From contig CAJKUH010000009.1 of assembly GCA_905203045.1 (NCBI GenBank), positions 11,627 through 75,626 of the forward strand: a DNA stretch of 64,000 bases. Direction: 5' to 3'. Below the pieces are notes generated by a model. It was not told the origin of the DNA. It did no database searches and saw nothing but the letters and a program-made list of their open reading frames with translations. Both the position numbers and the translations under genes were made by a program. This document shows positions 8,742 through 16,029 of the stretch, piece by piece (positions within the stretch are counted from its first letter, which is position 1; every line of letters starts with the position of its first letter). This DNA comes from an uncultured Eggerthella sp. Its GTDB lineage: Bacteria; Actinomycetota; Coriobacteriia; Coriobacteriales; Eggerthellaceae.

Positions 8742-8749
8742 CCTGCTCG

Positions 8750-9004
8750 TTATAGCGTTCGGTATGAATTTGCCACCTGCCCGCCTGATTCGGTGTGATT
8801 GGCGTCGACGGTGATATAGCCTTCGTTGCGTAGGCGCGAAATGGCGCGGTCTACCGTTTTTATGCTGCAATGAGCCAATTCGGCAAGCTCCTTTTTCGTG
8901 TTTACCGCAGCGCCGTTGGCAATGGTTTGCGCGGCGATGTATCCCAACAGGCGTTCTTGCGTTGGAGTAAGGCGCTCTTTTGGTTCTGTTTTTGCTTCGG
9001 GCAT
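8750..9004 (-). CDS. Small winged-helix DNA-binding protein
   Basis: 84 residues. Residues 12-75 look like a winged helix-turn-helix: RLTPTQERLLGYIAAQTIANGA, then KKELAELAHCSIKTVDRAISRLRNEGYITV, where CSIKTVDRAISRL is the recognition helix and GYITV starts the wing. No ligand domain is attached. It starts 13 nt after the end of the surface protein gene with AGGAAA as ribosome site, so the two are probably cotranscribed and it could regulate that unit. The regulatory target is inferred only. Confidence 0.7.
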   Translation of the reverse strand: MPEAKTEPKERLTPTQERLLGYIAAQTIANGAAVNTKKELAELAHCSIKTVDRAISRLRNEGYITVDANHTESGGQVANSYRTL

Positions 9005-9017
9005 GGTTTTTCCTGCG

Positions 9018-11081
9018 CTAACGTTTTAGAAGCTTACGGCTGATAGAGGCTGCTGCGGCGGCAATGAAAGCTATGCCTATGGCAGCAAAGCCGAAGGGCA
9101 AGGCGGCATCGCTGGTCTTTGCAAGTTGTTCGGTGTTGGTAGCCTGCTGCGATTTCTCATCATTTGCCAAAGTGGTTTGGCTGCCGGGCTGCCCTGGCTC
9201 AACGGCGCTGGGCTCGTTTTCTGCTGTTTTGGTCCATTTACCGTAGAGCGTCATGTTGCCGGCAAGGGGCGTGTAATCGACCCATTTAGCAGTGCAGGCT
9301 TCATCGGTGTACCAGCCGTCGAATGTCCAGCCGGGGACTGTTCCCTGGATAGCTGCATAGTAGGGAAGCGTCTGGAGTCCCGTTTCGGTTTCCGGCTTTT
9401 GGGCTTCTGCAGGGAATTCGCCAACGTATTGGTACTCGACAGCAAGCCCGTGTGCCGCTTTCAGAGCAAGCTCTCCTTCGATCTTCCCTTCTGCCTTTGT
9501 GATCACGTAGGCAGATTCTTCAGCTTCGGGGTGTGAGTTCCAGCGGTTTTCCTGAGGGTCGTGGTACCAGGAATAGATTGCCTCTTCGCAATCATCCAAA
9601 ATCCAGCCAGTGCCGGTTTTGTCGAATTGGGTTACTGCTTTGCCTGCCTCACTGTAAAGATCGTCGCCGGCAATGCTGGCGTGGTTGTTGTAGATTTCCA
9701 CGGAAGGTCCTAGTGCCAGCGTGCCCATGTTGTAAATGCCGCCGCCCTTTTGGGCGCCGGTGCCGTTTGCGTTTACTGCGCCCGTGCCGTTGTTGGTGAT
9801 GGTTGCGGAACCTATGGTGAGGTTGCAAGCGGTTTGCTTGGTGGCAATGCCGCAGCCGGCGTTGTTCTTGATGACTACTTGGGCGCCTTGTGCGATTTCG
9901 CTCTTGTAGGTTCCATTGCCGAAGAACGTGATGCCTGCATTTTGGGCGGCGGTACCTTTCGTACCGTTCTTTTCCACGGTAAGTGCGCAGCTGGAATCAA
10001 GGTTCAAAACGCGCGTCCACACGCCGCTGTAGGCATTGTTCACTGCAGAGAGTGAGGAATTGCCGGTCATGTCGATACGCCAAGCGGACATGCCCCAGGC
10101 ACCGTTGTTGTCGAATGCTACCTTGGAGCCGTTCTTGATGGCGTAGTACGTCCCGTTCGATCCGTTGCCGGCGGAGTTGATTACTTTCACGGTAGACGCA
10201 TCGATGGTTGCGTAGAACGTGCCCACGATACCCGACCTGTTGTGGTCGGAGAGGTAGGTCGATCCGCCGGTGATGTTCAGGTTGTAGCCGCCGTTGCCGC
10301 CATCCCACTCAAGAGCGTCCTGCGCGTAGTTCTTGATGGAAAGGGTGGAAGCATTCTGAAGATTGAGCTTGTCGTTTTGGCAGAGGTAGATAGCGTGGGT
10401 GTTTCCCGCAGTGCCGGAGCCGTCTAAGGAAAGCGATGCGTTGTCCAGCGTAATCGAGGAGTTGGCTCCTGCGCAGATGGAAGACCAGTTCCATTCTGCG
10501 GTGTAGGGCGTCGATCCGACGCCGTTCATGGTTACGTTCATGTTCTCAAGCGTCAGGCTCTTGCCCCACAGGGCAATGCCTTTGTCGGCGAAGGCGAGGG
10601 AATGTTTCGCGCTTCCGCCATCGATGGTGAGGTTTTTGCTCAGGTTGAGCCCGGTTGTGGTGGCATCGGCCAAAAGCTCGATGGTGCTTCCGTCGGGCGC
10701 GGCGGCGACGGCCTCGTCGAACGTTGCGAATTCGGCTCCACCGACAATTCTTGCAACAGGCATGGAAAGCGGTGTGGGCTCATCCGATAAGCGCTGCTCG
10801 GACGTGCTCGGCTCGGGGTCTTGCGCATGGTTGGCGTCAGCCGCAATGCCTTCTTCTGGAGCTTCGGAAGCATCGGTTTGGTCGATGCTTTGGTTCTCGG
10901 ATGCGCTGCCGCCTTCGTTCGCCTCAAAGGCTTGTACGGGCTGCTGTGCTTGTGCGTCGCTGGCTCCCTCGGCGAGTGCGATGCTGGGAGTAAGGGTGAG
11001 TGATAGGGCGCTTGCGGCAATAAGGCTGGTAGCGCGATGTTTGATCGAACGAGTTCTGTTTTCCTGATTCACGTGGGTCAT
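9018..11081 (-). CDS. Cell-wall surface protein with beta-helix repeats and a LAKTSD sorting signal
   Basis: 687-residue secreted protein. The ATG at 11081 begins a signal peptide (basic KHR, hydrophobic TSLIAASALSLTLTP, cleavage near ALAEG). A GTG 120 nt further upstream gives an unlikely leader. After an acidic Ala/Glu-rich stretch (about 35-105), residues 110-500 carry many short N/G/T-rich repeats of the pectate-lyase-like right-handed beta-helix kind (LTIDGG, ITLDNASLSLDGSG, LTIGSATITNNGTG). Near 585-620 is one InlB B-type repeat (VPGWTFDGWYTDEACTAKW..MTLYGKWT). The end is LAKTSD, a TM segment and LLKR, a variant sortase signal. Likely an adhesin or polymer-binding protein. It lies between a serine recombinase and a winged-helix gene. 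Confidence 0.83.
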   Translation of the reverse strand: MTHVNQENRTRSIKHRATSLIAASALSLTLTPSIALAEGASDAQAQQPVQAFEANEGGSASENQSIDQTDASEAPEEGIAADANHAQDPEPSTSEQRLSDEPTPLSMPVARIVGGAEFATFDEAVAAAPDGSTIELLADATTTGLNLSKNLTIDGGSAKHSLAFADKGIALWGKSLTLENMNVTMNGVGSTPYTAEWNWSSICAGANSSITLDNASLSLDGSGTAGNTHAIYLCQNDKLNLQNASTLSIKNYAQDALEWDGGNGGYNLNITGGSTYLSDHNRSGIVGTFYATIDASTVKVINSAGNGSNGTYYAIKNGSKVAFDNNGAWGMSAWRIDMTGNSSLSAVNNAYSGVWTRVLNLDSSCALTVEKNGTKGTAAQNAGITFFGNGTYKSEIAQGAQVVIKNNAGCGIATKQTACNLTIGSATITNNGTGAVNANGTGAQKGGGIYNMGTLALGPSVEIYNNHASIAGDDLYSEAGKAVTQFDKTGTGWILDDCEEAIYSWYHDPQENRWNSHPEAEESAYVITKAEGKIEGELALKAAHGLAVEYQYVGEFPAEAQKPETETGLQTLPYYAAIQGTVPGWTFDGWYTDEACTAKWVDYTPLAGNMTLYGKWTKTAENEPSAVEPGQPGSQTTLANDEKSQQATNTEQLAKTSDAALPFGFAAIGIAFIAAAAASISRKLLKR

Positions 11082-11328
11082 GCCTTTCCAATGCGTTGGT
11101 GGCACGACGTGGGGTTGTGAGATTATCTGATGGCAGGAAAGGCAGACCTTCCTTGCCACAAGGTCCTTCGCCGTTATGAGAAGGGGGCTGTCGTGCGCCA
11201 CCAGGCACGTTGTTGAAACCTTCTTGATTCGTAAATGGTAGCCGACCGATCAAGAAAAGTCTAGTTAAATTGCCAATGGAAAGGTGTGAAATGCCTGATG
11301 GGAAAGGGGCACGTGCCCTGTTGATTGC
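11082..11328. promoter_or_regulatory. Recombinase-surface protein intergenic region with dyads
   Basis: 247 nt with several dyads. TTCTTGATTCG at about 11221 pairs with CGATCAAGAA near 11247-11256. TGGTGGC-ACGAC at about 11098-11109 is matched in reverse near 11189-11204 (GTCGTGCGCCACCA, two extra bases). A GC-rich palindrome (GGGCACGTGCCC) lies near 11310. These could be promoter operators or recombination sites for the neighbouring recombinase; the sequence alone does not decide. Confidence 0.35.
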
Positions 11329-11925
11329 CTATTGCCGGCTGTGAGCCCACTTTAAGAAGGTTGCATGGGAAACGTTGAGCCGAGCAGCTGCCTCACGGCA
11401 GCCTATGATGCCCTTCTCCCAAAGCTCGCGAATTTCCTCGTATCCTTTCGGCGGCGAAAGAGTTGGTCGGCCGAATTTCACTCCCCGTGCCTTTGCGGCG
11501 GCTATTCCTTCGGCTTGACGTTGATGGATATTCTCGCGTTCGATCTGGGCAACGTAGCTCAGCACTTGCAACACGATGTCCGAGATCAACGTGCCTGTTA
11601 GTCCCTCGATCCCATTTTGGTTGGTGTTCAAAAGCGGCATGTCGATAACGGCAATATCGACGTTGAGCGTTGCGGTTATCAGGCGCCATTGCCGAAGTAT
11701 CTCGTCATAGTCCCTGCCTAGCCGGTCGATGCTTTTTATTACCATAAGATCGCCTGGCTGGAGTGTTTCCAGAAGCGCTCGGTAGCCAGGGCGGTTAAAG
11801 GTCTTGCCGCTTTCGTGGTCGATGAAGATCATTTCGTCATCGACGGGAAACGTTGCCAGTGCGTCGAGCTGGCGGTTCAGGTTTTGGTCTTTGCTCGATA
11901 CCCGAGCGTAGCCATAGATGCTCAT
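11329..11925 (-). CDS. Serine recombinase (resolvase/invertase family)
   Basis: Site-specific recombinase of 198 residues. The N-terminal catalytic domain begins IYGYARVSSKDQNLNRQ, with the nucleophilic Ser in RVSS. The arginine-rich active site continues in KSIDRLGRDYDEI, and the E-helix region follows (IVLQVLSYVAQIERENIHQRQAEGIAAAKARGVKFGRP). A C-terminal Hin-like helix-turn-helix (REAAARLNVSHATFLKWAHS) binds the site. The ATG at 11925 has GAGGAAG upstream; the longer frame to 11997 lacks one. No transposase or cargo accompanies it, so it may be an orphan invertase/resolvase. It lies 247 nt upstream of the surface protein on the same strand. Confidence 0.88.
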   Translation of the reverse strand: MSIYGYARVSSKDQNLNRQLDALATFPVDDEMIFIDHESGKTFNRPGYRALLETLQPGDLMVIKSIDRLGRDYDEILRQWRLITATLNVDIAVIDMPLLNTNQNGIEGLTGTLISDIVLQVLSYVAQIERENIHQRQAEGIAAAKARGVKFGRPTLSPPKGYEEIRELWEKGIIGCREAAARLNVSHATFLKWAHSRQ

Positions 11926-12203
11926 ATCTTCCTCTCTCTTGTGCGCAAGTGCACCGTTGATCGGTCGGCATGCAGTCCAAACTACGGTACGGTGCAAGGC
12001 TGGCTCAATTCGTTGAGAAGATGATTACGCTGCGATGCCTTGCTGTAGAAGACGTACAAGCGAACGTTTTCATTTGATACGTTTTTGGTGCGAAGGCTTT
12101 GGCGGACACGGGCAATTTGAATTATTTGAACAGTATGTTGGGTTTTCGGGTCAACAAAATAACGCGACGCTTTCGTACGGGTAACCGATGGTGTCACCTT
12201 AAG

Positions 12204-12215
12204 TGAACGTGTTCA
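12204..12215. promoter_or_regulatory. Perfect dyad TGAACGTGTTCA upstream of the MarR gene
   Basis: A 12-bp palindrome about 90 nt before the MarR-type gene. The rest of the 11926-12301 gap shows no gene. A related pair of dyads occurs at 15910-15933 upstream of the hydrolase/transporter operon. An operator role is inferred. Confidence 0.5.
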
Positions 12216-12301
12216 AAGTACGTCATACTTCCTGTTGTGCGACAAGCGACCAACGTGATGCCCTGTTCTTTTGGGCGGTCGTGCATAAGGAGGAGATGTC
12301 T

Positions 12302-12895
12302 GTGAGCACGGTAGACAAGAAATTGATGGGCCAGATGCTGCGTTTTGCCAAGACCGTTGTGGTCGCAAGCGCCAATGTGCAGAGCGGTGCCGATGCATCT
12401 GACTGCGAAAAGCCGGTCAAGCGCGACGCCGAGTACATGAGAGCCATCATGGAGCGTGGCATCCGCACGCTTCCGCTTGAGCAGCGCATCCTTTCCGAAG
12501 CGGCATTCGACAAGCGTGCCTTCGACTTGGGCAGGGTGTACGTCATTCGCCAGCTGGGCATTTGGGAAATGATGCGCTACGAAGACCTGCATCGCGAAAG
12601 CGAGTACGTTGCCTTTCCTGAGCTGCTTGACGGCTTGGAAGAAGAGGGTCTGGTCAAGCGCGTTGCCGACAATGCGGACGGCGAAGAGCGCGATATCGTG
12701 ATGCTCACGGAAGCGGGGAAGCGGCTTTTCTCCGAGCAGGAGGCGGCTCTGGAAAAAAGGGCAGACGAATTGTTCGGCGCTCTTACCGAAGGCGAGAAAA
12801 TGCAGCTGTACTTGTTGCTGCGCAAGATGCAGGGCACGCCTGCCTATGAATCGGAAACCGCTGAAGAGGTGCGCGCCCGCGCCAGTATTGCATAG
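12302..12895 (+). CDS. MarR-type transcriptional regulator
   Basis: About 197 residues. Residues 70-170 look like a MarR winged helix: LGRVYVIRQLGIWEMMRYEDL, then a helix-turn-helix region ending FPELLDGLEEEGLVKRVADNADGEERDIVMLTEAGKRLFSEQ, which is the usual MarR recognition helix, wing and following helix. The N-terminal 60 residues are not typical of the family. AAGGAGGAG at 12287-12295 sits 8 nt before GTG 12302 but only 2 nt before ATG 12296, so GTG is preferred; ATG would add two residues. A dyad in its promoter region suggests autoregulation. A strong terminator follows. Confidence 0.72.
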   Translation: MSTVDKKLMGQMLRFAKTVVVASANVQSGADASDCEKPVKRDAEYMRAIMERGIRTLPLEQRILSEAAFDKRAFDLGRVYVIRQLGIWEMMRYEDLHRESEYVAFPELLDGLEEEGLVKRVADNADGEERDIVMLTEAGKRLFSEQEAALEKRADELFGALTEGEKMQLYLLLRKMQGTPAYESETAEEVRARASIA

Positions 12896-12930
12896 AACGC
12901 CCAAACAAACTCGGAATCAGGGCGAAAATC

Positions 12931-12966
12931 AGGCCCCTTGGCTTATTGCCAAGGGGCCTGTTGCTT
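12931..12966 (+). terminator. Terminator after the MarR-type gene
   Basis: Perfect 12-bp stem (AGGCCCCTTGGC / GCCAAGGGGCCT), TTATT loop, then GTTGCTTTCT. It lies between convergent genes and may serve both. Confidence 0.85.
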
Positions 12967-12994
12967 TCTGCGCTCGTGAGAAAGATGAAGTGGG

Positions 12995-13948
12995 CTAATC
13001 TTCCCGTTCGCATTCGGTAAGGTGACCGCTTTCAAGGGGAACGATGTGCTCCAAGTCGCGGGCACGGCGCCTTACGTATTCCAAAAATGCCTCTTCAGCG
13101 GAGGTGAATTCCTTGTCTTTGCGATACACCAGACCCACTGCATGGAACGGTTCTTCCAACTCGGCAATGGGAAGAACGGTTACCTTGTTGCGGATATCGC
13201 CTTCAATCGTGTCAAGCAGGAACGCGACGAGCCTCATGTCGGCAAGCACCTGCACGGCGCCGTTCACTTCGTCTTCGAAAGCCTGGTAGCACTTGAAGCC
13301 GTACTGATCGGAAAGCTCTTTGAAGGGATAGTAGGTAAACGCACGGTCGCGGTACGAGATAACCGGGTAGTTTTTCAGGTCGGTCAGCGAAACCGATTTC
13401 TGGCTTGCCAGGGGCATTTTGGGGTTCACCACCACCGCAGCGTTTTGGAAGAGCATCGGTATGAAACCGAGGTTTTCTTCATCGGGAAGTTGGCCGCAAA
13501 TGGCCATGTCAAGTTCGCCTTCCAGAACAGCTTTGGTGCAGCTGAAGGTGCTGCGCCCTTCCACCAGGTCGAAGTTGACGATGCTGCCATGGTCGGTAAC
13601 AAAGCTGGAAAGCAGCTTGGGAAGAAACGTCCTGCGCATCGAAGCCACGCTGCCCAGGCGAATGAGCGGTGTGTTTTCCAGTGCGCGCGGCCCGGCAACG
13701 TTCATGGCTTTGTCGATTTCTTTCAGCGCCACATTGATATGGCGGGCGAATTCGGCGCCGTATACGGTGAGCTTCACGCTGCGGTTGGCTTCATCACTGC
13801 TTTCGAACAGGGTGAACCCGAGGCTTTTCTCGAGCTTGCGGATGGAATTGGAAAGTGCCGGCTGTGTGATGCAAAGCTCTTTTGCCGCTTTGCTGAAATG
13901 ACCCGTTTCTGCGAGTTTCTGAAAATAACGCAAATGGTCGGTGTTCAC
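12995..13948 (-). CDS. LysR-family transcriptional regulator
   Basis: 317 residues. The N-terminal winged helix-turn-helix reads HLRYFQKLAETGHFSKAAKELCITQPALSNSIRKLEKSLG, the classic LysR pattern, followed by the effector-binding domain (about residues 90-295). GTG 13948 is chosen because AGGAAGGG lies about 11 nt upstream; the longer frame begins with a hydrophobic stretch unlike LysR. It is on the same strand as, and downstream of, the transporter/hydrolase pair, so it may control them. The effector is unknown. Confidence 0.88.
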   Translation of the reverse strand: MNTDHLRYFQKLAETGHFSKAAKELCITQPALSNSIRKLEKSLGFTLFESSDEANRSVKLTVYGAEFARHINVALKEIDKAMNVAGPRALENTPLIRLGSVASMRRTFLPKLLSSFVTDHGSIVNFDLVEGRSTFSCTKAVLEGELDMAICGQLPDEENLGFIPMLFQNAAVVVNPKMPLASQKSVSLTDLKNYPVISYRDRAFTYYPFKELSDQYGFKCYQAFEDEVNGAVQVLADMRLVAFLLDTIEGDIRNKVTVLPIAELEEPFHAVGLVYRKDKEFTSAEEAFLEYVRRRARDLEHIVPLESGHLTECERED

Positions 13949-14033
13949 TGTTTTGTTGCCCTTCCTGCAAACAAAAAGCGTCTTGAATTGAAAAAGCGCC
14001 GCAAAGGCGCAGGTCAAGTTTAGCATAACGAGG

Positions 14034-14080
14034 TCCCGCCTGTTACCGAAGAGGAGGGGAGTTCTAGGTAACAGGCGGGA
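14034..14080 (-). terminator. Long hairpin after the six-TM transporter gene
   Basis: Perfect 14-bp stem (TCCCGCCTGTTACC / GGTAACAGGCGGGA) with a 19-nt loop, between the transporter stop at 14105 and the LysR start. There is no U-tract, so it may be an RNA-stability or partial termination element. Confidence 0.5.
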
Positions 14081-14104
14081 TGTCAGAGAAGAGTGGGAAT
14101 GTTG

Positions 14105-14740
14105 CTAGTTCTTGGGCTTGAACAGTACCGGTCCCATGGGTACGTTGCAGATGCCTTCCAACACGGCGCTTGCCATGGTGAACATGCCGCCGATGCCGCA
14201 CAGACCGAAGAATACGCCGGCTGCGAAGATCAGGTCGCCCACCATTTCGGCGGGGCACAGGCCCATGCCGGTGATGCCGTACAGGATCAGGCCGATTGCC
14301 GGGAAGAAGCTGGTTGCCCAGTCTACCAACGTGCCATGGATGTAGGCGGGAAGCTCGATGATGAGCAATATGCCGATAACCATGTTCACGATGCCGAACA
14401 CATAGCCGTCAAACGCAATCATGCCCTGTGCTGCCAGGTAGGTCATGATGTTGCTGGCACCGCCAACGCCACCGAAGGCAATGGCGAAGATCATCATGGT
14501 CTGGCCGGGAATGTACATGTTGCGCTTGATCAGGATAGCTGCACCGAAGAAGAATCCGATGAACAGAATCACCTGAACAATGCCAAATGAAAGGTTCGTG
14601 GTTGCGTCCCCTGCCGCAAGGCCGGTGCCCTGCGCGAAGCAGATGAACGAGAAAATGGTAAAGACGGTTGCCGGAACGGCAAGGGGCTGGCCCCAGCCGG
14701 TTTTCTTGTAGGTTTCCTCTACTTCTTGCATCGTAGCCAT
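14105..14740 (-). CDS. Six-TM membrane transporter, possibly acetate/succinate (GPR1/FUN34/YaaH-like)
   Basis: 211 residues with six clear hydrophobic helices and short loops, the size and topology of the AceTr family of acetate/succinate channels. The start of TM1 reads GWGQPLAVPATVFTIFSFICFAQ, which resembles but does not match the NPAPLGL signature of that family, so the assignment is tentative. The start is ATG with AGGGATAACC upstream, 2 nt after the stop of the hydrolase, so the two are tightly coupled. It presumably moves the substrate or product of the hydrolase. Confidence 0.6.
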   Translation of the reverse strand: MATMQEVEETYKKTGWGQPLAVPATVFTIFSFICFAQGTGLAAGDATTNLSFGIVQVILFIGFFFGAAILIKRNMYIPGQTMMIFAIAFGGVGGASNIMTYLAAQGMIAFDGYVFGIVNMVIGILLIIELPAYIHGTLVDWATSFFPAIGLILYGITGMGLCPAEMVGDLIFAAGVFFGLCGIGGMFTMASAVLEGICNVPMGPVLFKPKN

Positions 14741-14742
14741 GG

Positions 14743-15714
14743 TTATCCCTCCATCAGGAAGTGGGGAACGTCTTGCAGCATTACCTTCAGGTCTTCAGCA
14801 GGTACGCCGCCGTTCAGGTGCTCCTGTACGTTGCAGGCGTAGCCGCGCAGTGCGCGCAATGCCGGGAACATGCCCTGGTCGGAGCTCATTACGTAGTCGG
14901 AAGGCTTGGTGCCTGCTTCCTTCATGAACGAGCGGAGCGAACGATCGCGGTCGAACTCATAGAACGACTTCTCCATCTTCACGCCCAGGCGAGCCATCTC
15001 GCGCTGCATTGCGATGCTCATTTCGGAGGTGCGCCAATCGATGTGCTGGTACACCATCTTGCGGATGCCCATTTCGTGTGCGGCGCGATAGAGCTTCAGG
15101 CCTTCGCGGTTGTCGATGTGGCCCGAGGAAAGGCAAACATCAGCATCGCGGATAAGCTCGAGGATCTCGTATACCTCAGGCTTGAGGTTACCCTCTTCAT
15201 CGAGCACGGTAACGCCGGGCTTGCCCTCGAGGGTCTTCATAGGCTGACCGCAGATTTCCGTTGCGAAGTGCTGGTAGGGAATGGAGCTGTCCCAAATCTG
15301 GAAGCCGTTCTGGGATTCCAGGGTAGGCATGAACACCGTCTTGGCGCCTGCCATGATGGCCGCTTCAACGGCTACCGGGTTCAAGCCGCCTACCTCGTAG
15401 TTCAGGCAGATAGAGCCGTAAACCTTGAACTTATCGCCCTTGACGGCGTACTTTTGAGCGATCTTCGAACGGAAGAAGCTGCCGAATTCGTGGCACTTGA
15501 TAACCACGCCATCAAGGCCGGCATCCTCATATTCGCGAACGAGCTCGAAGTCGTCGAGCACGAAGCCGTCGTCACGGGTGGGGTTTGAATGCACGTGCGT
15601 GTCGATGGCGCCATGCAGAAGTTCCCAGGCGGTGTCGGATACTTCGTAGTTTTCCTCTGAGAAGAAGTCGTTCTGGGTGTCGAGTAATGCGAAATTCGGA
15701 TTGTAGGTTTCCAT
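14743..15714 (-). CDS. Metal-dependent hydrolase, DUF6282/amidohydrolase-like
   Basis: 323 residues. An early GAIDTHVHSNPTRDDG gives an HxH metal motif at the end of the first strand of a TIM barrel. Later SSGHIDNREG, MVYQHIDWRT and MSSDQGMFP look like further metal ligands (His, His, Asp). This pattern resembles DUF6282 proteins of the amidohydrolase superfamily; the substrate is unknown. ATG 15714 is preceded by AGGAGGGG. First gene of a two-gene operon with a six-TM transporter. The promoter region holds paired GTTCA dyads. Confidence 0.65.
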   Translation of the reverse strand: METYNPNFALLDTQNDFFSEENYEVSDTAWELLHGAIDTHVHSNPTRDDGFVLDDFELVREYEDAGLDGVVIKCHEFGSFFRSKIAQKYAVKGDKFKVYGSICLNYEVGGLNPVAVEAAIMAGAKTVFMPTLESQNGFQIWDSSIPYQHFATEICGQPMKTLEGKPGVTVLDEEGNLKPEVYEILELIRDADVCLSSGHIDNREGLKLYRAAHEMGIRKMVYQHIDWRTSEMSIAMQREMARLGVKMEKSFYEFDRDRSLRSFMKEAGTKPSDYVMSSDQGMFPALRALRGYACNVQEHLNGGVPAEDLKVMLQDVPHFLMEG

Positions 15715-15809
15715 GATTCCCCTCCTATTGAATTGGTTTTTGAAAGGGAAGGCTTGGACATCCCCATGTCGTAAGCTTTGGCGTCCCCACGCCTTTGCTT
15801 GCCTTTCCC

Positions 15810-15933
15810 TTGAACCCATCATTGCCGTTTATGGGTTTCGGTTCAAATCACAAGTTTTACTGATTGATTACTAGATATAAGGAATCGGAATATCCCCAGG
15901 TAGATTGCGTGAACATGTTCTAGAACAAGTTCA
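15810..15933. promoter_or_regulatory. Cluster of TGAAC/GTTCA dyads upstream of the hydrolase operon
   Basis: TGAACATGTTCT (15910-15921) is followed directly by AGAACAAGTTCA (15922-15933), each a near-palindrome and together an inverted pair. Further down, TTGAACC (15810-15816) and GGTTCAA (15840-15846) form a wider dyad. The core matches the palindrome at 12204-12215 before the MarR-type gene. Probably operator DNA; the binding protein is inferred. Confidence 0.5.
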
Positions 15934-15965
15934 AAAAGGGAACAGAGGGAACCAAATTGTACGAA

Positions 15966-16002
15966 AACAAACAGGCCCGCTCCTTATGGAAAGAGCGGGC
16001 CT
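15966..16002 (-). terminator. Terminator of pepF
   Basis: Minus-strand reading: AGGCCCGCTC / GAGCGGGCCT perfect 10-bp stem with a 10-nt loop, followed by GTTTGTTTTC. It lies 28 nt after the pepF stop. Confidence 0.88.
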
Positions 16003-16029
16003 GCGGGGCAATCGGCTGCAGATTCGATG

